Assembly (NCBI GenBank): GCA_009918865.1
Contig: RGCY01000026.1
Coordinates: 1 to 10,470 of the forward strand
DNA: 10,470 bases
Source of the DNA: Actinomycetota bacterium
Lineage (GTDB): Bacteria; Actinomycetota; Actinomycetes; S36-B12; UBA5976
Direction: 5' to 3'
In this document: piece after piece, positions 1-5,587 of the stretch
Position numbering within the stretch: the stretch's first letter is position 1
How the letters are laid out: each line of letters begins with the position of its first letter
The notes under the pieces: model-generated
The model's database searches: none
What the model was told of the DNA's origin: nothing
What the model saw: only the letters and a program-made list of their open reading frames with translations
Translations under genes and position numbers: made by a program

Positions 1-2201
1 ATCTCAATTTGATTGCCACCGGCGGCGAAGTATGGCTTCGGTCCGGGGCAGCCAACACAGATGGTGCTTTCTCAGTTCAGGCACCGCTGCCATTTGGCAC
101 AACTGCCGCAGCAGCTTCGGGACCCACTGCCGCCGAAGCCGCCGGCCTTGCGGCGAACTCCGTTCGTAGTTCATTCGCCAACGACCGCATCTATTTCGTG
201 ATGACCGATCGTTACGCGAATGCCTCAACGTCCAATGACTATGCCCAGTTCACTGCCAACGATCCAGACTTTGACACGGGCACGAACATCTACAGTCCCG
301 GGTACTACCACGGTGGCGACCTCAAAGGGTTGACCTTTGGTGAGCCAGACCCGAAGACCAAAAAGGTCGCAACATCGTGCACCGCCGGAACTGGATTGGC
401 ACGCATCAAGAACCTGGGCTTCACATCCGTGTGGATCACCCCACCGTTCAAGCAGAAATATGTACAAGGCGACAGTGCTGCTTATCACGGTTACTGGATT
501 GAAAACTTCATGGACATCGATCCACACTGGGGAACCAAGGCCGACTTCAAGACTTTTGTTGACTGCGCGCACACCTTGGGCATGAAGGTTGTGATGGACA
601 TTGTCGTGAATCACACTGCGGACATCATCTGGTACGAAGAAGGAAACAAGTTCGTGACCAACGCATCCAAGCCCTATTTGGATGCCGCGGGCAACCGAAT
701 TTCTTTGACGGACTTGCAGAACAGCAGCCAGGTGCCCGAATTAGATATCTCCACATCCTTCGCCAAGACGCCATTCGTCCCCTTCCCGGATGAAGCCGAA
801 TCGCGACAGCCAGCCTGGCTCAATGACATGACGAATTTCCATAACCGGGGCAATGTTTCTGACTGGGGGAACAAGGAGCAGTACCAACAGGGTGACTTCG
901 GTGGCCTCGACGACATCTTCACTGAGAAAGCAAATGTTGTCGACGGATTTGTTGATGTCTTTGCCTGGTGGGTGAACACCTATGGCGTCGATGGCTTCCG
1001 AATCGACACCGCAAAGCACGTGGACGACAAGTTCTTCACGCGCTGGTGGCCGAAGGTCAAAGCGGCAACTGCAGCGAAGATGCCAGGACTTTACGCATTC
1101 GGCGAGGTCTATGAAAACAACGCCACCGTGACAAGCGAATTCGTGCGCAACAAGGGTTTGCCGTCAGTGCTGGACTTTCCATTCCAAAAGGCAGTGGTTG
1201 ATTACGCGGCGGGCAACACGGCAGGCACCGATATCGCGAATCTGTTCAACTATGACGATGACTACACAACAACGACATCCAACGCTTATGGATTGACGAC
1301 TTTCCTCGACAACCACGACATGGGTCGACTCGGTTACTTGCTCGATGCGTCTGGTGTTTTCAGCAACGAGTTAGTTTCAAGGGCCGGGCTTGCCTACGAC
1401 ATGCTCTATTTGTTGAGAGGAATTCCTGTCGTCTATTACGGCGACGAAGTAGGCATGATGGGCGATGGTGGCGACAAGGCTGCACGCCAAGACATGTTCA
1501 AGACGCAAATCTTTGACTGGCAGACCGAGCCACGTCTTGGGATGAGCTCCATTGGTAGCAAGTCGTCGCTGCAAATCACTTCTGGTTCGTGGATCACCAA
1601 GTTCAAGGCTCTTGCCGCACTTCGCCAAGCGCACCCAGCGCTGGCCACCGGAGCGCAGATTTCTCGATATGACGATGACCAAGTTTTTGCGGCGAGTCGC
1701 ATCGATGCTGCTAAGCGACTGGAATATCTCGTTGCTTTCAACAACTCTGGCCGTTCCATGTCGGTGCGATTCCAAACGTCGTCTCCGTCGACATCGTTCA
1801 AGGGCATCTACAACATGTCGTCAACGGTGAAATCGGATAAGTCTGGCTGGGTGAAGTTCAGTGTGCCGGCGCGCAAAGGCGTTGCGTTGCAGGCACTCGC
1901 CGCTTTGCCGACTGCCGCAGCCACCCAAGTCACTCTTTCCATGCGGTACGACACCAATGTCAAGGTCTATTACGCCCGTGCAACCTTAGACACCATGGAT
2001 CCGAGCACAGTCACATTCGTCTGGCGACCCAGCGGCACCAACGCTTGGAAGGTGCTTGGCGTGGACGATGCCGATGCTTATCGGGTCATCTTGGATCCGG
2101 CCAAGTTTGATTCGGGTAGCCGAGTGGATGTGGCAGCAATCGCCAAATCCACCGGGGGCACTGTCACCGTCTCGGGCGTGCAGTCAGTGTTCATCCCGTG
2201 A
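1..2201 (+). CDS. GH13 alpha-amylase family glycosidase, 5' partial
   Basis: A retaining alpha-glucan hydrolase of family GH13, probably secreted and acting on starch- or glycogen-like substrates. The frame is open to the left edge (codons from base 3), so the TTG at 9 is unlikely to be the true start, and any signal peptide is outside the window. Counting residues from base 9, the four GH13 signatures are in order: MDIVVNHT (196-203), GFRIDTAKHV with the nucleophile Asp333, GEVYE with the acid/base Glu366, and FLDNHDM with the transition-state Asp434. All three catalytic carboxylates are therefore present. The TAKH variant of region II resembles the MalS type of alpha-amylase, but I cannot fix the subfamily. 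The barrel ends near residue 545, followed by a beta-rich GH13 C-domain. A further ~95-residue beta-rich tail (about 637-730) looks like an Ig/FnIII-type or carbohydrate-binding module. There is no LPXTG motif or terminal membrane helix. Exact substrate specificity is uncertain. Confidence 0.93.
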   Translation, partial: LNLIATGGEVWLRSGAANTDGAFSVQAPLPFGTTAAAASGPTAAEAAGLAANSVRSSFANDRIYFVMTDRYANASTSNDYAQFTANDPDFDTGTNIYSPGYYHGGDLKGLTFGEPDPKTKKVATSCTAGTGLARIKNLGFTSVWITPPFKQKYVQGDSAAYHGYWIENFMDIDPHWGTKADFKTFVDCAHTLGMKVVMDIVVNHTADIIWYEEGNKFVTNASKPYLDAAGNRISLTDLQNSSQVPELDISTSFAKTPFVPFPDEAESRQPAWLNDMTNFHNRGNVSDWGNKEQYQQGDFGGLDDIFTEKANVVDGFVDVFAWWVNTYGVDGFRIDTAKHVDDKFFTRWWPKVKAATAAKMPGLYAFGEVYENNATVTSEFVRNKGLPSVLDFPFQKAVVDYAAGNTAGTDIANLFNYDDDYTTTTSNAYGLTTFLDNHDMGRLGYLLDASGVFSNELVSRAGLAYDMLYLLRGIPVVYYGDEVGMMGDGGDKAARQDMFKTQIFDWQTEPRLGMSSIGSKSSLQITSGSWITKFKALAALRQAHPALATGAQISRYDDDQVFAASRIDAAKRLEYLVAFNNSGRSMSVRFQTSSPSTSFKGIYNMSSTVKSDKSGWVKFSVPARKGVALQALAALPTAAATQVTLSMRYDTNVKVYYARATLDTMDPSTVTFVWRPSGTNAWKVLGVDDADAYRVILDPAKFDSGSRVDVAAIAKSTGGTVTVSGVQSVFIP

Positions 2202-2245
2202 GCCCACGCAGGCGGACCGATGGCGTGCACTCAGCGGCGATTGTG

Positions 2246-2251
2246 TAGCCT
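2246..2251 (+). promoter_or_regulatory. possible -10 element for the tRNA-Thr transcript
   Basis: TAGCCT fits the loose actinobacterial TANNNT -10 pattern and lies 16 bases before the tRNA-Thr 5' end. That position would give a short 5' precursor leader. No convincing -35 hexamer is visible about 17 bases upstream, and the 66-base gap after the amylase gene shows no clear terminator. This is a weak call. Confidence 0.25.
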
Positions 2252-2267
2252 CATGCGCCGCACGACC

Positions 2268-2340
2268 GCCCCCTTAGCTCAGTCGGCAGAGCGTCTCCAT
2301 GGTAAGGAGAAGGTCTACGGTTCGATTCCGTAAGGGGGCT
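2268..2340 (+). tRNA. tRNA-Thr (anticodon GGU)
   Basis: A complete cloverleaf is present. The acceptor stem GCCCCCT (2268-2274) pairs with AGGGGGC (2333-2339), with discriminator T2340. The D stem GCTC/GAGC and the anticodon stem TCTCC/GGAGA flank loop ATGGTAA, which has GGT at 2301-2303. The T arm is TACGG-TTCGATT-CCGTA. CCA is not encoded. It is followed by tRNA-Met and rpmG, the same order as thrT-metT-rpmG in mycobacteria, and is probably cotranscribed with them. Confidence 0.98.
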
Positions 2341-2351
2341 CGACGGGTGAG

Positions 2352-2363
2352 GCGCAATTGCGC
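2352..2363. repeat. 12-bp perfect palindrome between two tRNAs
   Basis: GCGCAATTGCGC is self-complementary and sits in the 36-base spacer between tRNA-Thr and tRNA-Met. In RNA it could fold as a GCGC/GCGC stem with an AATT loop, slightly extended by GGT/ACC on the outside. It may be a processing hairpin in the tandem tRNA precursor, or simply chance. No U-tract follows it, so it does not look like a terminator. Confidence 0.4.
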
Positions 2364-2376
2364 ACCACACGGCAGG

Positions 2377-2450
2377 GGCGGGGTAGCTCAGCCTGGTAGA
2401 GCAAGCGGCTCATAATCGCTGTGTCGCCGGTTCAAGTCCGGCCTCCGCTA
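2377..2450 (+). tRNA. tRNA-Met (anticodon CAU), elongator type
   Basis: The acceptor GGCGGGG (2377-2383) pairs with CTCCGCT (2443-2449), with discriminator A2450. The D arm is GCTC/GAGC. The anticodon stem AGCGG/TCGCT has loop CTCATAA with CAT at 2411-2413. The T arm is GCCGG-TTCAAGT-CCGGC, and CCA is not encoded. The first base pair is a G-U wobble, not the C-A mismatch of initiator tRNA, and the anticodon stem lacks the initiator's three G-C pairs, so an elongator is most likely. A CAU anticodon can also mark a lysidine-modified tRNA-Ile. Its position beside tRNA-Thr and rpmG favours Met. Confidence 0.93.
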
Positions 2451-2481
2451 CGCAACGCATGACGACGAGAGGACAACTCCG

Positions 2482-2646
2482 GTGGCAAAGAACGACCTAC
2501 GCCCGAAGGTGACCCTGGCTTGCCAGGAGTGCAAGGACCGTAACTACATCACGCGCAAGAATCGTCGCAACGATCCTGACCGCATCGAGTTCCGCAAGCA
2601 CTGCCCGCGCTGCAATGCGCACACGGTGCACAAGGAAACTCGCTAA
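2482..2646 (+). CDS. rpmG: 50S ribosomal protein L33, zinc-binding type
   Basis: A 54-residue protein of the large ribosomal subunit, located near the tRNA E site. Its length matches the L33 family. Two CXXC pairs (Cys14/Cys17 and Cys41/Cys44) form the zinc ribbon of the C+ paralogue, and the basic core (ITRKNRRNDPDR, residues 23-34) is typical. The start is GTG at 2482, preceded by the purine-rich Shine-Dalgarno GAGAGGA (2467-2473) at 8-base spacing. It lies 31 bases after tRNA-Met and 15 bases before the HadA-like gene, the usual actinobacterial rpmG context. Because it has the cysteines, it would be the zinc-replete isoform where a C- paralogue also exists. Confidence 0.96.
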   Translation: MAKNDLRPKVTLACQECKDRNYITRKNRRNDPDRIEFRKHCPRCNAHTVHKETR

Positions 2647-2661
2647 CTGTCCTGCTGAGCC

Positions 2662-3120
2662 GTGGCCGTCACGCCTGAGCTCATCGGGCGGGTTTTTGGA
2701 CCCGGTCCGACACTGGTGCTTGAACGAGCATCGCTGATTGCGTTCGCGCGAGCGGTTGGCTTCAGCGAAGGCCCAACAATTGATGAATCGTCAGCGCATG
2801 CTGCTGGATTCTCAGATGTGGTTGCCGCTCCCACTTATGCAATTGTCTTGACCTTGGATGGTGCTGCCGAACTTTCCCGTGACCCAGACATCGGCTTGGA
2901 TTTCAGTCACGTGGTTCACAGCGACCAACGCTTCGAGTACACCCGACCGCTCGTTGCTGGCGATGCTGTCACTGTCACCACCACTGTTGAGGATGTCAAA
3001 TCTTTGGCTGGAAACACCATCGTCACAGTACGTGGCGAAATCGACGATAGCCATTTAAATCGTGTGTGCACTGCGTGGACAACACTCGTGATTCGTCCGG
3101 TTGGTGAATCTGCATCATGA
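2662..3120 (+). CDS. HadA-like / MaoC N-terminal-type hotdog protein (UPF0336 family)
   Basis: A 152-residue single hotdog-fold protein related to the MaoC dehydratase N-terminal (FAS1 dehydratase) domain. In Mycobacterium, HadA pairs with catalytic HadB to form the (3R)-hydroxyacyl-ACP dehydratase of FAS-II. HadA contributes to substrate binding and stability and does not carry the Asp/His dyad. Visible family features are the early FARAVG-type helix (28-33), AAPTY (55-59), and the VVHSDQRFEYTRPLVAGD block (84-101). No GDxNPIH hydratase motif is present, consistent with a partner subunit. A TGA at 2656-2658 closes the frame just upstream, so GTG 2662 is the first available start. Its stop overlaps the next start as ATGA (3117-3120), implying translational coupling. 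In organisms without mycolic acids its substrate is not established, so I do not assign the symbol hadA. Confidence 0.87.
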   Translation: MAVTPELIGRVFGPGPTLVLERASLIAFARAVGFSEGPTIDESSAHAAGFSDVVAAPTYAIVLTLDGAAELSRDPDIGLDFSHVVHSDQRFEYTRPLVAGDAVTVTTTVEDVKSLAGNTIVTVRGEIDDSHLNRVCTAWTTLVIRPVGESAS

Positions 3121-3539
3121 CCACGCTAGTTGTCGGTGCAGAAATTCCTGCTCAGGTTGTTCACTTCACCCGAGAAGACTTGCGTGCGTATGCCAATGCC
3201 AGCGGCGACCACAACCCAATCCACCTTGATGATGCGGTGGCGGCTGCTGTCGGACTGCCCGGTGTCATCGCGCACGGCATGCTCACGATGGGTCACACCG
3301 CACGCGTCATCAGTGATTTCGTTGGTGGTGTTGAAAAGGTGCAGAGCTTTTCGGTTCGCTTTACTCGTCCAGTTGTGGTGCCACCCCAAGATGCTCAACC
3401 AAACTCGGCTGAACTGACCATCAGCGGCGTAGTTACTGCGATTGACGAAAGTACCGCAATGGCCACAATCGCCATCAATGTAATCTTTAACGGCCAAACA
3501 GTGTTGGCGCGTGCCGAAGCGCGTGTGTCAATCTCGTGA
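3117..3539 (+). CDS. HadB-like MaoC/(R)-specific enoyl hydratase-dehydratase
   Basis: A 140-residue hotdog protein, the likely catalytic subunit of a heterodimeric (3R)-hydroxyacyl-ACP/CoA dehydratase with the preceding HadA-like protein. The hydratase-2 motif is clear: ASGDHNPIHLD (28-38) with the catalytic dyad Asp31 and His36, followed by GVIAHGMLTMG, the glycine-rich segment that lines the active site. Its length is normal for the MaoC family. It overlaps the upstream gene by ATGA and the downstream gene by GTGA (3536-3539), so three proteins are probably made from one coupled mRNA. The expected role is fatty-acid chain elongation or a related acyl modification. The exact acyl substrate cannot be read from the sequence. 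Confidence 0.91.
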   Translation: MTTLVVGAEIPAQVVHFTREDLRAYANASGDHNPIHLDDAVAAAVGLPGVIAHGMLTMGHTARVISDFVGGVEKVQSFSVRFTRPVVVPPQDAQPNSAELTISGVVTAIDESTAMATIAINVIFNGQTVLARAEARVSIS

Positions 3540-4501
3540 GCCAGAACAACCCGGACAAGGCTGCGCCGCCGGTCACTGCACATGAATACGTGATGGCGCG
3601 CGAGCAAGCACGTGCAGCACGGGACTTTGCTCGGGCTGACGAGTTGCGCACTGAGTTACTTGCGATGGGCTGGTTAGTCACCGACACAGCGGCTGGTCCC
3701 GCGCTCTCCCCAGCGCCAAAATTCATAGTTCACGACCGCGCAAGCGGCGATGGCAGCGAGCTTGGTGCTTCCGCGAAAGTTCTCATTACAGTCTTGGTTC
3801 ATGGTTGGCAGGCCGACGCAGACGCGTGTGTGACTGCCCTGCTCAAGCATGAGACCGTGGACTACCAAATCTTGATTGTTGACATTGCAAATCAAGATGA
3901 CGTTGGCGACTGGGCCGAAAGTCTCGCTCGCGCGCATCCTGCTCGTGTCTCGGTTCTGCATCTTTCTGCGGTCGCGGATCACTGGGGTCGAATTCATGTT
4001 GATCTCATGAATCGCTGCAGCAGTGAGTACTACTGCGTGATTGATCCGTCGTCGGTGGTTTCGGGTCCAGCAATCACGCACTTGTGCGAGGTCCTTGATG
4101 CAAATCCAGACATCGTTGCCGATGGTTGGCGTGGAGCAGATGTCGATGTGGCAGACAACTGGCGCAATGTGACGAATGCCGATGGCAGCGTTGATGTCTT
4201 GCTGTCATACCTGATGGTGATTCGTGCGAATGTGGCACGCATGGTGTCCCCAGATTCCAAAGCACGGTTTTATCGGAATGCAGATATCGAGTGGTCCCTG
4301 AAAATCCGGGACTGGCACGTCGGCACTTACGGCACATCTGCGCAGTTCTGGGCGGTAGGGGATGCGTTGCCTGTGACTCAAGGACGCCACCACGGCTATC
4401 ACGACACTGACCCTGAACTGCGCGACCGCGAATCGCGAAAGACCTACGACCGAATCTTGCAGCACTATCGCGGTCGCATGGACATCCTCAAGCCCCGATA
4501 A
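3536..4501 (+). CDS. probable GT2-like glycosyltransferase with CysS C-terminal-like N-terminal segment
   Basis: A 321-residue protein with two recognisable parts. Residues 20-56 (AREQARAARDFARADELR, then ...LLAMGW..TDTAAG) closely resemble the C-terminal helical tail of cysteinyl-tRNA synthetases, whose pattern is AR..KDFA.AD.IRD.L...G....DT..G. Residues from about 81 onward look like a divergent GT-A/GT2 domain: a beta strand KVLITVLVHG (81-90), a strand ending in Asp170 (YYCVIDPS, roughly the DXD position), an acceptor-side RNADIEWSLKIRD (248-260; Asp250/Glu252), and a His- and Arg-rich tail ending RESRKTYDRILQHYRGR. No membrane segment or signal peptide is visible. The GTG start at 3536 overlaps the HadB-like stop (GTGA). 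A shorter start at Met20 is possible and would still keep the CysS-like motif. Donor and acceptor are unknown. The GT2 assignment comes from motif pattern only. Confidence 0.66.
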   Translation: MSQNNPDKAAPPVTAHEYVMAREQARAARDFARADELRTELLAMGWLVTDTAAGPALSPAPKFIVHDRASGDGSELGASAKVLITVLVHGWQADADACVTALLKHETVDYQILIVDIANQDDVGDWAESLARAHPARVSVLHLSAVADHWGRIHVDLMNRCSSEYYCVIDPSSVVSGPAITHLCEVLDANPDIVADGWRGADVDVADNWRNVTNADGSVDVLLSYLMVIRANVARMVSPDSKARFYRNADIEWSLKIRDWHVGTYGTSAQFWAVGDALPVTQGRHHGYHDTDPELRDRESRKTYDRILQHYRGRMDILKPR

Positions 4502-4517
4502 AGAAGCGCATGCGGCG

Positions 4518-4523
4518 TACTCT
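4518..4523 (+). promoter_or_regulatory. possible -10 element of a leaderless murB transcript
   Basis: TACTCT fits TANNNT and is six bases upstream of the murB ATG at 4530. That is the spacing expected if transcription starts on the A of the start codon. The 28-base gap has no clear Shine-Dalgarno, which would suit a leaderless mRNA, common in actinobacteria. No -35 element is recognisable, so this is a suggestion only. Confidence 0.25.
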
Positions 4524-4529
4524 GCGCAC

Positions 4530-5552
4530 ATGAGCAGTGGCGTGGGCAATTCGGCGTCTGCGTCTGTCGCTTCGGCTCGGCAGGTTCCGCCACTTGCGAG
4601 TTTCACCACATTGCGCGTAGGTGGGGCTCCGCAACGGATGCTGGCAGTGGACTCCTATGAGCAAGCGATTCAAACCCTTGCGGACCTTGAGGAATCAAGC
4701 AGCGCTTATCTGCCACTTGGTGGTGGCAGCAATCTTGTTGTCACCGACGCAGACATTGACATGACAGTCGTCTGGATGCGCAATGCCGATGTGGATGTCA
4801 TTGCTGAAACGTCTGAAGCTGTGATTGTTGAAGTCGGAGCTGGCGCTCATTGGGATGAGTTTGTGGCCGAATGTGTCCGGCGCGGCTGGTCCGGAATCGA
4901 ATGTCTCAGCGGCATCCCTGGCACGGTCGGCGCAACCCCCATTCAGAATGTTGGCGCTTATGGCGCCCAAGTGTCAGATCTCATCGAGACTGTTCACGTA
5001 TGGGATCGCAGTTCTCGCACTGTGCGCGAGCTATCCAATGCGGAATGTGGCTTCGGCTACCGAACAAGCGTCTTCAAGAGCGCTCGACGTCAGGACGGTT
5101 CACCTGAGCAGGTCGTGCTGACTGTCACTTTCCGTTTGAGCCGCAGCCCGAGCAGCGCCCCTGTGCGTTATCCGGAACTCGCGACAGCACTTGATTGTTC
5201 ACTCGGCGAAACAGCTGACCTACTCAGCGTGCGCACTGCAGTCATGTCATTGCGCGCCACGAAAGGGATGTTGCTAGACGACGCAGACCATGACACTTGG
5301 AGTGTCGGTTCATTCTTCATCAACCCGGTGGTGCCCAAAGCCGTTGCAGACGCGTTACCAGACACGGCACCGCGATGGCCGGTGGCGAATTCTGAGCTCG
5401 TCAAATTGAGCGCGGCATGGCTGGTGGCCGTGGTCAAGCAACAGCCACGGAAATTGTGGCGCTGGCTCGAACGATTCGAGATGCGGTTGCGAGCACTTAC
5501 TCAGTGCAGTTGCAGGCTGAGCCCGTCTTCATCGGCGTTAGCATCTGATTGA
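4530..5552 (+). CDS. murB: UDP-N-acetylmuramate dehydrogenase MurB, C-terminus disrupted by deletion and frameshift
   Basis: MurB is the cytoplasmic FAD enzyme that reduces UDP-GlcNAc-enolpyruvate to UDP-MurNAc with NADPH in peptidoglycan synthesis. The FAD domain shows LPLGGGSNLVVTD (61-73) and GIPGTVGATPIQNVGAYG (128-145). YRTS (177-180) and SVGSFFINP, with the proton-donor Ser261, are also intact. Up to residue 298 (KLSAAWL) the protein matches the family. After that it changes to KQQPRKLWRWLERFEMRLRA and so on, which does not resemble MurB. The true C-terminal end is present in another frame at 5426-5548. As read here, the protein lacks the ~28 residues containing the usual STKH.LALTN region and the catalytic C-terminal Glu, so it is predicted inactive. 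MurB is normally essential, so an assembly or sequencing deletion, or a second functional copy, should be considered. The start at ATG 4530 lies 28 bases after the glycosyltransferase. Confidence 0.88.
   Translation: MSSGVGNSASASVASARQVPPLASFTTLRVGGAPQRMLAVDSYEQAIQTLADLEESSSAYLPLGGGSNLVVTDADIDMTVVWMRNADVDVIAETSEAVIVEVGAGAHWDEFVAECVRRGWSGIECLSGIPGTVGATPIQNVGAYGAQVSDLIETVHVWDRSSRTVRELSNAECGFGYRTSVFKSARRQDGSPEQVVLTVTFRLSRSPSSAPVRYPELATALDCSLGETADLLSVRTAVMSLRATKGMLLDDADHDTWSVGSFFINPVVPKAVADALPDTAPRWPVANSELVKLSAAWLVAVVKQQPRKLWRWLERFEMRLRALTQCSCRLSPSSSALASD
5426..5548 (+). pseudogene. murB: out-of-frame 3' remnant of murB
   Basis: Translating from 5426 in the frame two bases on from the upstream murB frame gives GRGQATATEIVALARTIRD and then ...YSVQLQAEPVFIGVSI, stopping at TGA 5546-5548. 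This is the expected MurB C-terminus: the family has LTNRGGA.A.DVVALAR.IRD...GV.L..EPV.VG. It includes the conserved Glu codon (GAG 5519-5521), equivalent to the catalytic Glu near the E. coli MurB C-terminus. Only five bases (5424-5428) separate the last in-frame codon, CTG 5421-5423, from CGT 5429-5431 (the Arg of NRG). About 28 codons are expected there, so the missing stretch is about 75-90 bases and its length is 3n+1. Confidence 0.85.
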
Positions 5553-5562
5553 GTGCCGAACA

Positions 5563-5584
5563 TGGGTCGACCGTGGGTCGAACG
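5563..5584. repeat. 11-bp imperfect tandem repeat at the murB/aminotransferase convergent junction
   Basis: TGGGTCGACCG (5563-5573) is followed directly by TGGGTCGAACG (5574-5584), 10 of 11 bases identical. It lies in the short gap between the convergent murB and aminotransferase genes. The first copy contains the 8-bp palindrome GGTCGACC. No terminator-like hairpin with a U-tract is visible in this gap. Confidence 0.45.
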
Positions 5585-5587
5585 TGC

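Noticed and set aside
9..11. TTG at base 9 as the start of the amylase gene
   Set aside because: The frame is open to the window edge and a secreted GH13 enzyme would need a signal peptide, which is absent. The gene is therefore 5' partial.
2268..2450. tRNA genes as integration sites for a mobile element
   Set aside because: No integrase, no duplicated tRNA 3' end and no foreign-looking genes follow. The downstream genes are the conserved rpmG-hadAB-like neighbours.
5563..5584. Tandem TGGGTCGA repeat as a bidirectional terminator or attachment site
   Set aside because: It has only two imperfect 11-base copies, no stable hairpin with a U-tract, and no integrase or mobile gene nearby.
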